The notes beneath the pieces are model-generated. The model worked only from the letters and a program-made list of their open reading frames with translations. It had not been told where the DNA came from and did not search any database. 64,000 bases of DNA, taken from Pedobacter aquatilis (GTDB lineage: Bacteria > Bacteroidota > Bacteroidia > Sphingobacteriales > Sphingobacteriaceae). Positions 25,774-36,141 of the stretch are shown here, in pieces. Position 1 is the stretch's first letter; the number at the start of each line of letters is the position of its first letter. The DNA is taken from NCBI RefSeq assembly GCF_030409415.1, contig NZ_JAUFPW010000012.1, positions 1 to 64,000 of the forward strand. The letters run 5' to 3'. The position numbers were made by a program, and so were the translations under genes.

Positions 25774-28650
25774 ATGAGCTTAAATATCCATTACAAGGAA
25801 GATTTTCAAAATCGTCATATTGCACCAAATGAGGCAGATACAGCTGAAATGTTGCAAACTGTTGGCGTAAATTCTATTGATGAGCTAATTGAACAAACTG
25901 TTCCGACGGCAATTAGGTTAAAACAACCGTTAAATTTGCCGGCAGCAAAATCAGAAACTGAATATCTGGGTGCTTTAAAACAAACTTCGTTGTTAAATAA
26001 AGTTTTCAAAAGCTTTATCGGTCAGGGTTATTATGATACCATTACGCCAGGTGTAATTTTGCGTAATGTTTTCGAAAATCCGGGATGGTACACACAATAC
26101 ACGCCATACCAGGCTGAGATTGCGCAAGGGCGTTTGCAAGCTTTGTTAAATTTCCAAACCATGGTTATCGATTTAACCGGAATGGAAATTGCCAATGCAT
26201 CACTTTTAGATGAAGGTACAGCTGCAGCCGAGGCGATGTTTATGCAATATAGTACGCGTAAAAATCAAGCGGCTAAAAAGTATTTTGTATCAGAATTGGT
26301 TTTCGCTCAAACGATAGATATTTTAAAAACCCGTGCAAATCCTTACGGTATTGAGTTGGTTATTGGCAATCATTTGGATTTTGTTGCAACTGAAGATTTC
26401 TTCGGTGCAATTGTTCAATATCCGGCAGGTAATGGCGAGGTTTATGATTATAAAAACTTTGCTTCTGAATTACATAATAAAAACATAAAATTAACAGTTG
26501 CGGCTGATATTTTAAGCTTAACCTTATTAACGCCTCCGGGCGAGTGGGGCGCTGATATTGTGGTTGGTACTACACAACGTTTCGGTATTCCGATGGGTTT
26601 TGGTGGACCACATGCAGCATTTTTTGCAACTAAAGATGAATACAAACGCTCTATCCCGGGTCGTATTATTGGGGTAACCATCGATAGCCATGGCGATTAC
26701 GCTTTACGTATGGCTTTGCAAACCCGCGAGCAACACATCCGTAGAGATAAAGCAACTTCAAACATTTGTACAGCGCAAGCATTATTGGCTATTATGGCTG
26801 GTTTTTATGCAGCTTATCACGGTCCGAAAGGCTTAAAAGCGATTGCAGAACGTACACATGGTTTGGCAGTAAGTTTAGCCTCTACATTAAAAACTTTAGG
26901 CTACGAGCAATTAAACTCGGCTTATTTTGATACCATTCGTTTCGATTTAGGCGATTTAAAAGGTGGTATTCATTCTGGTTGTTTAGATAATGAAATCAAC
27001 TTAAACTATTCAGGCAATGTTGCAACGATTTCAATTGATGAAACCACAACTTTCGAAGATGTTGCTTTAATTGCTAAAATCTTTGCTAAAGTTAAAGCAG
27101 TAGCTGCCGACCAGGTTGAAGTTGTAGAAAATGTTGAAACAGTAATTCCATCGGCTTTACAACGTACATCTGAATATTTAACACACCCAATTTTTAACTC
27201 GCACCATTCAGAGCATGAAATGTTGCGTTACATCAAATCGTTAGAAGCAAAAGATTTATCGCTATGCCATTCGATGATTGCTTTGGGTAGCTGTACCATG
27301 AAATTAAACGCAACGGCAGAAATGATTCCGGTTACCTGGTCTCACTTCGGTCGCGTACACCCATTTGCACCAGCTGACCAAGTTTTGGGTTACTATTCGG
27401 TTTTTAACGAATTGGATAAATGGTTAAGTGAAATTACAGGTTTTGCAGCCATGAGTTTACAGCCAAATGCTGGTGCTCAGGGCGAATATGCTGGTTTGAT
27501 GGTTATTCGTGCTTATCACCAAGATAGAGGCGATTTCCACCGTAACGTAGCTTTAATTCCTGCATCTGCTCACGGTACAAACCCTGCTTCTGCGGCAATG
27601 GCCGATATGAAAATCGTTGTGGTTAAATCTTTAGAAAATGGTAACATTGATGTTGAAGATTTAAAAGCGAAAGCGGAATTACACAAAGATAACTTGTCAT
27701 GTTTGATGGTTACTTATCCATCAACTCACGGTGTATTCGAAGAGAGCATCATCGAAATTTGTGAAACTATTCACGCTAACGGCGGACAGGTTTACATGGA
27801 TGGTGCTAACATGAATGCGCAGGTTGGTTTAACAAGCCCGGCTAATATCGGTGCCGATGTTTGCCACTTAAATCTGCACAAAACATTCTGTATCCCTCAT
27901 GGTGGTGGTGGTCCTGGTATGGGTCCGATTGGTGTGGCAAAACACTTAGTGCCCTTCCTTCCTGGTCATGCTGTGGTAGATATCGATAAGGGAAAATCAA
28001 TATCTGCGGTTTCATCTGCACCCTGGGGTTCGGCTTCAATCTTGATTATTTCTCATGCATATATTGCAATGATGGGTGCTGAAGGCTTAACCAATGCAAC
28101 CAAATACGCAATTTTGAATGCTAACTATATGAAAGCTCGTTTAGAGCAACACTACCCGGTGCTTTATTCAGGCGCTCAAGGTCGTTGTGCACACGAGATG
28201 ATTTTAGATTGCCGTTCGTTCAAAGCTTTCGGAATTGAAGTGACTGATATTGCAAAACGTTTAATGGATTATGGTTTCCACGCACCAACTGTTTCGTTCC
28301 CGGTTGCAGGTACTTTGATGGTTGAGCCAACAGAATCTGAACCTAAACACGAGTTAGACCGTTTCTGCGATGCCTTAATCGCCATTAAAAATGAAATTAG
28401 CGAGGTTGAAAACGGTACTTTAGATAAAACAGATAACCCTTTAAAAAACGCTCCGCACACCGTTTCGGTAATTACTGCTAACGATTGGTCGCATAGCTAT
28501 AGCCGTCAAACTGCTGCTTTCCCGCTTCCTTATGTGTTAGAGCGTAAGTTCTGGCCATCGGTTGGTCGTGTGAATGATAGCCATGGCGACAGGTCGTTAA
28601 TTTGTGCTTGTCCGCCGGTTGAGAGTTATTTGGAGGAAATCGTGCCTTAA
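25774..28650 (+). CDS. gcvP: glycine dehydrogenase (decarboxylating), P-protein
   Basis: A 958-residue full-length (single-chain) glycine cleavage P-protein. It decarboxylates glycine with pyridoxal phosphate and passes the aminomethyl group to the lipoyl H-protein. Seen: the N-terminal [45 protein letters not shown] [14 protein letters not shown], and the PLP lysine K703 in [20 protein letters not shown]. The frame opens at 25738, but the ATG at 25774 fits both the family start and the promoter. No gcvT or gcvH lies nearby. Confidence 0.97.
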   Translation: MSLNIHYKEDFQNRHIAPNEADTAEMLQTVGVNSIDELIEQTVPTAIRLKQPLNLPAAKSETEYLGALKQTSLLNKVFKSFIGQGYYDTITPGVILRNVFENPGWYTQYTPYQAEIAQGRLQALLNFQTMVIDLTGMEIANASLLDEGTAAAEAMFMQYSTRKNQAAKKYFVSELVFAQTIDILKTRANPYGIELVIGNHLDFVATEDFFGAIVQYPAGNGEVYDYKNFASELHNKNIKLTVAADILSLTLLTPPGEWGADIVVGTTQRFGIPMGFGGPHAAFFATKDEYKRSIPGRIIGVTIDSHGDYALRMALQTREQHIRRDKATSNICTAQALLAIMAGFYAAYHGPKGLKAIAERTHGLAVSLASTLKTLGYEQLNSAYFDTIRFDLGDLKGGIHSGCLDNEINLNYSGNVATISIDETTTFEDVALIAKIFAKVKAVAADQVEVVENVETVIPSALQRTSEYLTHPIFNSHHSEHEMLRYIKSLEAKDLSLCHSMIALGSCTMKLNATAEMIPVTWSHFGRVHPFAPADQVLGYYSVFNELDKWLSEITGFAAMSLQPNAGAQGEYAGLMVIRAYHQDRGDFHRNVALIPASAHGTNPASAAMADMKIVVVKSLENGNIDVEDLKAKAELHKDNLSCLMVTYPSTHGVFEESIIEICETIHANGGQVYMDGANMNAQVGLTSPANIGADVCHLNLHKTFCIPHGGGGPGMGPIGVAKHLVPFLPGHAVVDIDKGKSISAVSSAPWGSASILIISHAYIAMMGAEGLTNATKYAILNANYMKARLEQHYPVLYSGAQGRCAHEMILDCRSFKAFGIEVTDIAKRLMDYGFHAPTVSFPVAGTLMVEPTESEPKHELDRFCDALIAIKNEISEVENGTLDKTDNPLKNAPHTVSVITANDWSHSYSRQTAAFPLPYVLERKFWPSVGRVNDSHGDRSLICACPPVESYLEEIVP

Positions 28651-28705
28651 AGATGTGAAATGGAAGAGGTAATATGGATGATGGTTTTATCGTCCATTGC
28701 AATTC

Positions 28706-28745
28706 CGTCATTGCGAGGAGGTTTTTTCAGCTGACATGGCAATCT
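28706..28745 (+). repeat. repeat B, copy 2
   Basis: It reads CGTCATTGCGAGGAGG, then a short insert, then GGCAATCT. The nearby 28765-28790 segment GGTTCGTGTCTCCACGAATC resembles repeat G of the heme region. Confidence 0.6.
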
Positions 28746-28793
28746 AATTAGAAAAATTTAAGTCTCGGTTCGTGTCTCCACGAATCGAAAATC

Positions 28794-28831
28794 ATCTGCA
28801 AGTTTTTATAAAGCTTGCAGATTTTTTTTTG
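28794..28831 (+). terminator. intrinsic terminator downstream of gcvP
   Basis: The stem ATCTGCAAG / CTTGCAGAT (9 bp, 11-nt loop) is followed by nine T, 143 nt after the gcvP stop. Confidence 0.85.
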
Positions 28832-28864
28832 GAAATGAATGCTCAGTTTTTCATCGGGAAATCC

Positions 28865-28930
28865 AGCCCCGCCATTCACTACAATTCCCGATGAAAAATC
28901 GGGAGATTTTCGTTGCTGTCGGGTTTAGGT
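28865..28930 (-). repeat. composite repeat E fragment, reverse
   Basis: On the minus strand it begins CTAAACCCGACAGCAACG and ends GGCGGGGCTGGA. The interior is a palindrome ATTCCCGAT / ATCGGGA in place of the usual CTTCGAC module. Confidence 0.5.
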
Positions 28931-28946
28931 ACAAAGAACAGTAATC

Positions 28947-29306
28947 CTATTTAAAAACGCCAAAGTGCCATAAATTTCCGGCGGGGTCGAGTAAGAAACA
29001 TTCGCTTCCCCAATCTTCGTGCTTTATTGGTGATGGACTAACCTTGTATTTTTTTTCTAAATCTAATGCAGATAATTCCGTATGAAAACGATTCAAATCA
29101 TCGACTTCCATAAAAATCATGGTATTTTCAATCCAATCTTTTACGTAAGCATTTTGTAGGTAAAATGCCATTTCGCCACTCTTAAAAACCGACATCTGTT
29201 CGCCAAGGGTTGTTTCTTCAAAGCCTAAATCGCGGTAAAAACTTCTTGATGTTTCGAAATCCTTTGCGCCAATAAACGGGCGGATTGATTTTGCGTTGTG
29301 GTTCAT
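28947..29306 (-). CDS. VOC family protein (glyoxalase/bleomycin-resistance fold)
   Basis: A 119-residue protein of the vicinal oxygen chelate superfamily: RPFIGAKDFETSRSFYRDLGFEE at the start and GSECFLLDPAGNLWHFGVFK at the end, with paired beta-alpha-beta modules. Its substrate is unknown. The ATG at 29306 is preferred. In-frame upstream starts (29324, 29345) lie in or beside a short repeat that carries an ATG by chance. Confidence 0.82.
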   Translation of the reverse strand: MNHNAKSIRPFIGAKDFETSRSFYRDLGFEETTLGEQMSVFKSGEMAFYLQNAYVKDWIENTMIFMEVDDLNRFHTELSALDLEKKYKVSPSPIKHEDWGSECFLLDPAGNLWHFGVFK

Positions 29307-29319
29307 ATTAATTGAATTT

Positions 29320-29343
29320 GTCATACTGAGCTTGTCGAAATAC
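29320..29343 (-). repeat. half repeat at the VOC gene start
   Basis: It reads TTTCGACAAGCTCAGTATGA on the minus strand, the interior module of the E elements standing alone directly upstream of the VOC start codon. Confidence 0.65.
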
Positions 29344-29433
29344 ATTTAAATGCTTTCGAATATTCTACAGACTAAAGGTAAATAATCGGCCAGCAACTTT
29401 GCAACCTTAAATAGTAGTAATAGCTTTTGTAGT

Positions 29434-29564
29434 TTAAACGGGATTGAAATGATATCCTTTTTGTTGCAGGTGCTTCGACAGGCTCAGCATGACATTGTCA
29501 AAAAGATTTAATGTAAAGCCCGGCTAACATTAATTAAAAATGCTGCATCTGCTTTCCAAATCAT
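29434..29564 (+). repeat. composite repeat E, copy
   Basis: It begins TAAACGGGATTGAAATGATA and TCCTTTTTGTTGCAG. The interior is GCTTCGACAGGCTCAGCATG, and the right arm TCAAAAAGATTTAATG, AGCCCGGCTAACATT and CTGCTTTCCAAATCATT. It fills most of the VOC-yceI gap. Confidence 0.8.
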
Positions 29565-29683
29565 TATAAAATTCTTTCGATTAAACCTCAACAATATTTT
29601 TCAGTCAATAGAATGATTTTAAATAAATCCGATTAATTTTGAAAACTTAACATACATCAATAATATTCGGATTAAGTTAATTA

Positions 29684-29691
29684 TATATTTG
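29684..29691 (+). promoter_or_regulatory. -7 element TATATTTG of the YceI gene
   Basis: Exact TAnnTTTG match 25 nt before the ATG at 29716. Confidence 0.6.
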
Positions 29692-29715
29692 TATCAAATT
29701 TTAAAAAACCAGAAA

Positions 29716-30288
29716 ATGAAATTAAAAATCTCTTCAATCTTTTTATTAGTTGCAGTGGTTGCATTGTCAGCTTTTACAACTATTAAACCAGTAACTTACA
29801 CTGTAGATGCAGCAAAATCGACCATAACTTGGGTTGGTAAAAAAGTTACAGGTTCTCACAACGGAACTATCGCTTTACAATCAGGAACGTTAAACGTTGA
29901 TGGTAAAAAAGTAACAGGTGGTACTTTCACTATCGATATGAACTCAATTAAAGATGCTGATGGTAGCGCTAAATTAGAAGGTCATTTAAAGGCTGATGAT
30001 TTTTTTGGTGTTGCTAAATTTCCAACTTCAACCTTCGTAATTACTAAAGTTTCTGGTGCAAACGTAACAGGTAACTTAACCATTAAAGGAATTACTAAAC
30101 CAGTAACTTTTCCTGCAACTATCACTGTAAATGCAGATGGTACTGTTTCGGCTTTAGCAGGTAAAATCGTTGTTGACAGAACTAAATATGATATCCGTTA
30201 CGGTTCTAAATCTTTCTTCGATAGTATTGGCGACAAAGCAATTGATGATAACTTCGAGTTAGCTGTTAAATTAGTAGCTAAAAAATAA
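29716..30288 (+). CDS. YceI family secreted protein
   Basis: A 190-residue exported lipocalin-like protein: signal peptide (MKLKISSIFLLVAVVALSAF) and the YceI barrel with TYTVDAAKSTITWVGKKVTG, GGTFTIDMNSI, LEGHLKADDFFGVAKFPTST, LTIKGITKPVTF and DRTKYDIRYGS. YceI proteins bind isoprenoid or other lipids in the periplasm and respond to stress. The ligand here is unknown. The start at 29716 is set by the signal peptide and promoter spacing. It is monocistronic. Confidence 0.92.
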   Translation: MKLKISSIFLLVAVVALSAFTTIKPVTYTVDAAKSTITWVGKKVTGSHNGTIALQSGTLNVDGKKVTGGTFTIDMNSIKDADGSAKLEGHLKADDFFGVAKFPTSTFVITKVSGANVTGNLTIKGITKPVTFPATITVNADGTVSALAGKIVVDRTKYDIRYGSKSFFDSIGDKAIDDNFELAVKLVAKK

Positions 30289-30310
30289 TTTCCAAGTCTC
30301 GGAAAAAGTA

Positions 30311-30340
30311 AAAGTCTCGATGAAAATCGGGACTTTTTTT
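30311..30340 (+). terminator. intrinsic terminator after yceI
   Basis: The stem AAAGTCTCGAT / ATCGGGACTTT (11 bp, one G-T) has a GAAA tetraloop and is followed by T7. Confidence 0.88.
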
Positions 30341-30431
30341 GTTAAACGTTATTGCAAGGCAAAGTTTATACCGATTTTTCGGGAAAGCAAGCTTTACGCT
30401 AAAGAATGGAGAAGTAATTTTTTAAGATTTT

Positions 30432-30552
30432 GAAAAGCTTTGCAGTTACAACTATCAAAGCTTGTTCCCGCACTACGCTAAATCTTTTTGTTGTCATCCT
30501 GAGCGGAGTCGAAGGACTGCATACAAAAAGGATATCGCTTCGTTCGGGTTTA
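30432..30552 (-). repeat. composite repeat E, reverse copy
   Basis: On the minus strand it begins AAACCCGAACGAAGCGATAT and CCTTTTTGTATGCAG. The interior is TCCTTCGACTCCGCTCAGGA, and the right arm CAAAAAGATTTAGCG, GCGGGAACAAGC and GCTTTTCAAAATC. The rest of the gap to 30714 is pyrimidine-rich (CTTTTAGTCTTTATTCTTTG) with no gene. Confidence 0.75.
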
Positions 30553-30714
30553 GAAACTCAAAACAGGGTAAGTAACTCAGGTTGCAGATTTGCCTAAAAG
30601 CCTAACTTTTATCCGTCAGTTGAAACTGACGGCAATTAAATCATCGCCTTGATTCTCACTTTGAGCTTTTTACTTTTAGTCTTTATTCTTTGTTCTTTAA
30701 TCTTTGTTCAACTT

Positions 30715-31479
30715 TTACCTAATCTTAAACCCGCCCTCAACTTCATCTACAAATCCAGTTGCTTGTTCTTTGCTATGGTAAAATAAACATTCCCAGTTTT
30801 GGGCTGCGGCTCTTTTTCCAAATTCCTTACGCAGTTCCATCGCCTTTCGACCGTCGAAATCGTATTTAGCAATAAAGTTCTTAATTAATTCGCCTGGTTC
30901 TGGTAAAACATCGCCACCAAAAAATACTTTCTGGTTACCTTCAGTTAATAAAAAAACCTGGTGATTCGGGCAATGTGCGCCAGTAAATTCAAAGGCAATG
31001 GTTTCATCTAAATTACCATCGCCCTCTATAAATTTCAGTTGGGCATTGCGCTGCAAAAACTCAAAAATGTCGGTGTGGTAAGAAGTAGAAGTACTGCTGA
31101 AAGCAGTTTCCCATTCGCCACGATTAATGATATATTCTGCATCAGGAAAACTGATTTCGGTTTTATCGCCGAGTTTATGAATCATACCGCCAGAATGGTC
31201 GTAATGTAAATGCGACATTAAAACCTTAGTTATATCTGTCGGGTCGAAACCTGCATTACGAATGTTTTTATGTAAAATCAATTCGCCATGGTCATCGCTG
31301 AAACCTAAGCCAGTATCGAACAAAATCAAATCGTTTTTCAGTTCAACTAAAAAAGGTTGTACATTAATAAATAATGATGCCGGTCTATCTTTAAAGCTGT
31401 GAATAGCAGAATCGAATGGAATAAATTTTTTTGTTGCATCTACAGAATAGGTGCCTTCAAATAAGGTATGAACTTGCAA
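30715..31479 (-). CDS. MBL fold metallo-hydrolase
   Basis: A 254-residue metallo-beta-lactamase-fold enzyme with the two-metal motif HLHYDHSGG (H90, H92, D94, H95), a FDTGLGF early Asp, GAHCPNHQ and FGGDVLPEPGE. It resembles lactonase/YtnP-like members, but the substrate is not clear. Translation appears to start at TTG 31479, since no in-frame ATG precedes the fold and a -7 element lies 24 nt upstream. Confidence 0.85.
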   Translation of the reverse strand: MQVHTLFEGTYSVDATKKFIPFDSAIHSFKDRPASLFINVQPFLVELKNDLILFDTGLGFSDDHGELILHKNIRNAGFDPTDITKVLMSHLHYDHSGGMIHKLGDKTEISFPDAEYIINRGEWETAFSSTSTSYHTDIFEFLQRNAQLKFIEGDGNLDETIAFEFTGAHCPNHQVFLLTEGNQKVFFGGDVLPEPGELIKNFIAKYDFDGRKAMELRKEFGKRAAAQNWECLFYHSKEQATGFVDEVEGGFKIR

Positions 31480-31502
31480 AATGTTAGAGTTTTAATGTTG
31501 TA

Positions 31503-31510
31503 CAAAGTTA
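31503..31510 (-). promoter_or_regulatory. -7 element TAACTTTG of the MBL gene
   Basis: Exact TAnnTTTG match on the minus strand, 24 nt before the TTG start codon. Confidence 0.58.
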
Positions 31511-31603
31511 ACAATCTATTTGTGTATTCGTTTTTACCAGTAAGTCTTAGTTATGTAAGAGTATTTAATTAAAATGTATATTTACTGTTCGGAAATATAA
31601 TAA

Positions 31604-33307
31604 ATGGAAAAAAGATGGGTAAAAGCATCAGATTGTAATGATGATACGATAAATAAAATTGCTGACGAATTAAATATAGATCGCTCTCTGGCGCAAATTT
31701 TAGTGCAAAGAAATATTTGCAGTTTTGATGAAGCGAGAGATTTTTTCAGGCCAAATTTAGAGCATCTTCACAATCCTTTTTTAATGAAGGATATGGATGT
31801 GGCCGTTGCCAGAATTGAAGTTGCGATTGATAACAACGAAAAAATACTAATTTACGGCGATTATGATGTTGATGGAACAACATCCGTGGCACTCGCCTAT
31901 AGTTTCTTCTCGCAATTAACATCCAATATCGAATACTATATACCTGATAGATATTTAGAAGGTTATGGTATATCTACGTTGGGAATAGATTATGCAAAAG
32001 ATAATGGATTTACGTTAATTATTGCATTAGATTGTGGCATAAAATCGATTGATAAAATTGATTATGCGAATACTTTAGGCATCGATTTTATTATCTGCGA
32101 TCACCACTTACCCGGCGATGAATTGCCGAAAGCTTTAGCAGTTTTAGACCCAAAAAGGAATGATTGCGACTATCCTTTTAAAGAACTTGCAGGCTGTGGA
32201 ATTGGTTTCAAACTGGCACAGGCTTATGCTCAACAATACGAATTGCCGCAAGAAACTTATTTACAATACCTGGATTTGGTTATGGTAAGTATTGCAGCCG
32301 ATATTGTTCCAGTGGTGGGCGAAAATAGAATTTTGGCTTATCATGGTTTGCAGAAATTAAATTCTAACCCTTGCGAGGGTTTGAGGGCTTTAATGGAGGT
32401 ATCTGGTAAAACCGAAAATTACACCCTTACTGATGTAGTTTTTACTTTAGGTCCGCGTATTAATGCGGCAGGCAGAATTGACCATGCAAAACATGCAGTT
32501 GCCATGTTGCTTTGCCAGGCTGATGGAAATTCTTCAGAACAAAGTGAACTGATAAACTTAAAAAATACAGAACGCAAAACTTACGATCAGGATATTACCC
32601 GAGAAGCTTTAGCTTTAATTAGCGATAGCGAAGATTTAATTAACCGAAAGACAACGGTTGTTTTTAATGAAAACTGGCATAAAGGTGTTATCGGCATTGT
32701 TGCATCCAGGCTAACAGAAAAATATTATCGACCAACAATTGTGCTAACAAAATCTAACGGACACGTTGCAGGCTCTTGCCGCTCGGTTGTTGGTTTTGAT
32801 TTATATGAGGCCTTAAGCGGATGTGCCGATTTATTAGACCAATACGGAGGACATAAATTTGCAGCAGGTTTAACCATGCAACAAAGTAATGTTGATGCCT
32901 TTGCGGATAAATTTGAGCAAATTGTATCGGCCAGTATAACTGAAGAATTGCTTACGCCAATGATAAAGCTTGATGCTGAAATTGAGCTGGCACAAATTGA
33001 TGGCAAGTTTTATAGAATTTTAGCACAAATGGGTCCATTCGGGCCAGAAAATATGGCTCCGGTTTTTGTAACCCATAATGTTTACCTATCACAATATCCA
33101 ACTGTGGTGGGTGCAAATCATTTAAAAATTAATATAAAGCAACAAAATTCGAGTATTTTTGAAGGCATTGGATTCGGTTTAGCAGAATTTGAAAAACTTT
33201 TACAACCAAATACTCCTTTCTCTGTTTGTTATACTTTGGAAGAAAACGTGTGGAGAGATAAAAAAAGGCTGCAACTGAATATTAAAGGCATTAAGATTAA
33301 GGAATAA
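31604..33307 (+). CDS. recJ: single-stranded-DNA-specific exonuclease RecJ
   Basis: A 567-residue 5'-3' ssDNA exonuclease for recombination and mismatch repair. Seen: the DHH motif I YGDYDVDGTTS, IALDCGIK, CDHHLPGD, the family-specific AGCGIGFKLAQA, GPRINAAGRIDHA, WHKGVIGIVASRL, the DHHA1 motif GGHKFAAGL, and the C-terminal OB domain. Length is standard. Confidence 0.96.
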   Translation: MEKRWVKASDCNDDTINKIADELNIDRSLAQILVQRNICSFDEARDFFRPNLEHLHNPFLMKDMDVAVARIEVAIDNNEKILIYGDYDVDGTTSVALAYSFFSQLTSNIEYYIPDRYLEGYGISTLGIDYAKDNGFTLIIALDCGIKSIDKIDYANTLGIDFIICDHHLPGDELPKALAVLDPKRNDCDYPFKELAGCGIGFKLAQAYAQQYELPQETYLQYLDLVMVSIAADIVPVVGENRILAYHGLQKLNSNPCEGLRALMEVSGKTENYTLTDVVFTLGPRINAAGRIDHAKHAVAMLLCQADGNSSEQSELINLKNTERKTYDQDITREALALISDSEDLINRKTTVVFNENWHKGVIGIVASRLTEKYYRPTIVLTKSNGHVAGSCRSVVGFDLYEALSGCADLLDQYGGHKFAAGLTMQQSNVDAFADKFEQIVSASITEELLTPMIKLDAEIELAQIDGKFYRILAQMGPFGPENMAPVFVTHNVYLSQYPTVVGANHLKINIKQQNSSIFEGIGFGLAEFEKLLQPNTPFSVCYTLEENVWRDKKRLQLNIKGIKIKE

Positions 33308-33409
33308 AGAACAAGGAATAAAGACAAGGACAGTCAACTGAATTGAAAGTTTTTTTCAAAAAAATCTTTCATCATTGTTCTTTTTTCTTTCATCAAATAA
33401 AGAATATAA
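33308..33409 (+). repeat. family H spacer between recJ and lptB
   Basis: A purine-rich arm (AAGAACAAGGAATAAAGACA) is followed by a pyrimidine-rich arm (TTGTTCTTTTTTCTTTCATC). It is an imperfect hairpin filling the whole gap. Confidence 0.5.
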
Positions 33410-34150
33410 ATGATATTAAGAGCTGAACATCTGGTTAAAAAATACAAACAGAGAACTGTTGTAAACGATGTTTCATTTAGTGTAAGTCAAGGTGAAATTG
33501 TTGGTTTATTGGGGCCAAATGGTGCTGGTAAAACTACTTCCTTCTATATGATTGTTGGTTTAATAAAGCCAAATGAAGGTCGGATTTTCCTTGAAGATGA
33601 AGATATAACTGAAGATGCAATGTATCGAAGGGCACAAAAAGGCATTGGGTATTTGGCTCAGGAAGCATCAGTTTTCAGAAAACTTACCGTTGAAGATAAT
33701 ATTCTTTCCATTTTGGAAATGAGTAAGCTAAGCAAAGAAGAACAAAAAGATAAACTTGAAGAATTAATTAACGAATTTAGTTTACACAAGGTTCGTAAAA
33801 ACCGTGGCGATTTACTTTCTGGTGGAGAGCGTAGGCGAACAGAAATTGCAAGGGCTTTGGCTGCCAACCCAAGTTTTATTTTATTAGATGAACCATTTGC
33901 CGGAGTAGACCCAATTGCGGTTGAGGAAATTCAATCAATTGTAGCAAAACTCAAGCACAAAAATATTGGTATTCTGATAACTGACCACAACGTACAGGAA
34001 ACACTTTCGATTACCGATAGAGCTTATTTGCTTTTCGAAGGGAAAATTTTGGAGCAAGGTGTGCCAGAAGTTTTGGCAGAAAATGAAATGGTTAGAAAGG
34101 TTTACCTGGGTTCTAACTTTGTTTTAAAACGTAAGAACTTCGATGTTTAA
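33410..34150 (+). CDS. lptB: LPS export ABC transporter ATP-binding protein LptB
   Basis: A 246-residue ABC ATPase that powers LPS extraction from the inner membrane with LptFG. Seen: Walker A GPNGAGKT (35-42), the LptB-typical [20 protein letters not shown]-loop region, signature [15 protein letters not shown], Walker [14 protein letters not shown], and the switch His [10 protein letters not shown]. The LptFG permeases are not in the window. The GH3 gene follows after 9 nt. Confidence 0.95.
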   Translation: MILRAEHLVKKYKQRTVVNDVSFSVSQGEIVGLLGPNGAGKTTSFYMIVGLIKPNEGRIFLEDEDITEDAMYRRAQKGIGYLAQEASVFRKLTVEDNILSILEMSKLSKEEQKDKLEELINEFSLHKVRKNRGDLLSGGERRRTEIARALAANPSFILLDEPFAGVDPIAVEEIQSIVAKLKHKNIGILITDHNVQETLSITDRAYLLFEGKILEQGVPEVLAENEMVRKVYLGSNFVLKRKNFDV

Positions 34151-34159
34151 GAAAAGCTC

Positions 34160-35677
34160 ATGGCAATAGTAAACTCTATTTTTACCTGGTTAATGAAAAA
34201 GCGCATTCATCAGATTGAGCTTTTTATGAAATATCCTCACGATGTTCAGCAAGAGTGGTTTCATACTTTAATTGATAGTGCCGAAAATACAGAGTGGGGA
34301 AAGCATTACGATTACAAATCCATATTAACGCCACAACAATTTCAGGAGCGTGTACCCGTTCAAAACTATGATACCTTAAAGCCATACATCGAGCGTATGC
34401 TTAATGGTGAGCAGAATATTCTATGGCCATCAGATATAAAATGGTTTGCAAAATCTTCTGGTACAACAAGCGATAGAAGTAAATTTATTCCCGTATCAGA
34501 AGAAAGTTTGGAAGAATGCCACTTTAAAGGTGGTAAAGATATGTTGTCTATTTACTGTAACAACCGTCCTGATAACCAAATGTTTACCGGAAAGGGTTTA
34601 GTATTAGGTGGTAGCCATCAGGTTAACCAATTAAACGAAGATTGTTTTTATGGTGATTTATCAGCTGTGCTGATAAAGAATTTACCCATTTGGGCCGAGT
34701 TTTACCGTACACCAGATATGTCTATTGCTTTAATGGATAATTACGAAATTAAGATGGATAGAATGGCAGAAGCTACTATCCATGAAAACGTAACCAGCAT
34801 TTCAGGTGTACCAACATGGACCATCGTTCTTGCCAAAAAGGTATTAGAATTAACTGGGAAGAAAAATTTACTTGAAGTATGGCCAAACTTAGAACTTTAT
34901 GTTCATGGGGCTGTAAATTTTGCTCCCTACCGCGAGCAATTCAAACAGCTGATTCCATCGCCAGATATGTATTATCTTGAAACTTATAATGCATCAGAAG
35001 GTTTTTTTGGTATTCAAGATCAAGATAATTCTGATGAGATGCTTTTGATGTTGGATTATGGCATTTTCTACGAATTTATTCCAATGGAAAACATTGGAGA
35101 AGAAAACCCGAAAGCACTTTTACTTGGAGATGTTGAACTGAATAAAAACTATGCGATTGTAATTTCTACCAATGGTGGTTTGTGGCGATATATGATTGGA
35201 GATACCGTTCAATTTACTTCGTTAGAGCCTTATCGTATTAAAATTACCGGAAGAACTAAACACTTTATTAATGCTTTTGGAGAAGAAGTAATTATCGATA
35301 ATGCCGAACAGGCGCTAACTAAAGCTTGTGCCGAAACTGGTGCGGAAATAAAGGATTATACCGCCGGACCAATATATTTTGAGGGTGAAAAAGCAGGTGG
35401 ACACGAATGGATTATTGAATTTGATAAACAACCAAACGATTTTGAGAAATTTATCGATGTAATGGATAATACGCTTCGTGAAGTAAATTCTGATTATGAT
35501 GCAAAGCGCTTTAAGGATATGGCGCTTTGTCGCCCGAAAGTGCATAACGCAGCGGCCAACACATTTTACAACTGGCTAAAGGCTAAAAATAAATTGGGCG
35601 GACAACATAAAGTACCACGCCTTGCAAATGAAAGAAAGTACCTAGACGATATTTTGGAAATGATGAAATCTCAATAA
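34160..35677 (+). CDS. GH3 auxin-responsive promoter family protein
   Basis: A 505-residue member of the GH3 family, which is related to acyl-adenylate-forming enzymes and in plants conjugates amino acids to hormone acyl groups. Seen: the nucleotide-loop segment WFAKSSGTTSDRSKFIPVS, LVLGGSHQ, YNASEGFFGIQD and the C-terminal KITGRTKHFINAFGEEV. The bacterial substrate is unknown; a cell-envelope or lipid-linked acyl amide is possible given its position 9 nt after lptB, but this is inference only. Confidence 0.9.
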   Translation: MAIVNSIFTWLMKKRIHQIELFMKYPHDVQQEWFHTLIDSAENTEWGKHYDYKSILTPQQFQERVPVQNYDTLKPYIERMLNGEQNILWPSDIKWFAKSSGTTSDRSKFIPVSEESLEECHFKGGKDMLSIYCNNRPDNQMFTGKGLVLGGSHQVNQLNEDCFYGDLSAVLIKNLPIWAEFYRTPDMSIALMDNYEIKMDRMAEATIHENVTSISGVPTWTIVLAKKVLELTGKKNLLEVWPNLELYVHGAVNFAPYREQFKQLIPSPDMYYLETYNASEGFFGIQDQDNSDEMLLMLDYGIFYEFIPMENIGEENPKALLLGDVELNKNYAIVISTNGGLWRYMIGDTVQFTSLEPYRIKITGRTKHFINAFGEEVIIDNAEQALTKACAETGAEIKDYTAGPIYFEGEKAGGHEWIIEFDKQPNDFEKFIDVMDNTLREVNSDYDAKRFKDMALCRPKVHNAAANTFYNWLKAKNKLGGQHKVPRLANERKYLDDILEMMKSQ

Positions 35678-35712
35678 AATTGTGATTTTCTCGTTAAATT
35701 TAAAACGGTTGT

Positions 35713-36141
35713 ATGAAATTGAACAAACAGAAAATTTTAGATTTCTTTAAAAAATCGGAAAGTAAGGCGAGTGTTTTATTGAATAATAAAAGTAAAGCCA
35801 AGCAAACCATTAACGATGCTTTAGGCAAAGCTGTCACAAATAAAGGTGATTTAGAAGGTGTTTGGAGCAAATTGATTTTGCTTTTTGCCGTCGCAAAGGA
35901 TTATGTTAGTGGTCGGTACACAGAAATCCCTAAACGTTCAATTATAGCTGTATTAGGTGGTATTGTTTATTTTTTATCTCCAATTGATGTTGTGCCAGAC
36001 TTTGTTCCGGTATTGGGTTTTATAGATGATGTATTTGTTTTAAACCTGGTTTACAAACAGGTTTTAAAAGATTTGGAGAAATACAAGGCTTGGAAAGACG
36101 AACAACTGAACCTAAATGAACTAGATGGCGCAACAACATAA
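35713..36141 (+). CDS. YkvA family (DUF1232) membrane protein
   Basis: A 142-residue protein with a basic helical N-terminus and the DUF1232 signature PKRSIIAVLGGIVYFLSPIDVVPDFVPVLGFIDDVFVL (about 78-115), which forms a hydrophobic hairpin. The role is unknown. Its last 17 nt overlap the DUF2752 gene, so the two are translated together. Confidence 0.88.
   Translation: MKLNKQKILDFFKKSESKASVLLNNKSKAKQTINDALGKAVTNKGDLEGVWSKLILLFAVAKDYVSGRYTEIPKRSIIAVLGGIVYFLSPIDVVPDFVPVLGFIDDVFVLNLVYKQVLKDLEKYKAWKDEQLNLNELDGATT

Noticed and set aside
34160..35677. GH3 gene as a recent transfer from a plant
   Set aside because: GH3-like genes are known in Bacteroidota, and the codon use and tight coupling to lptB look native.
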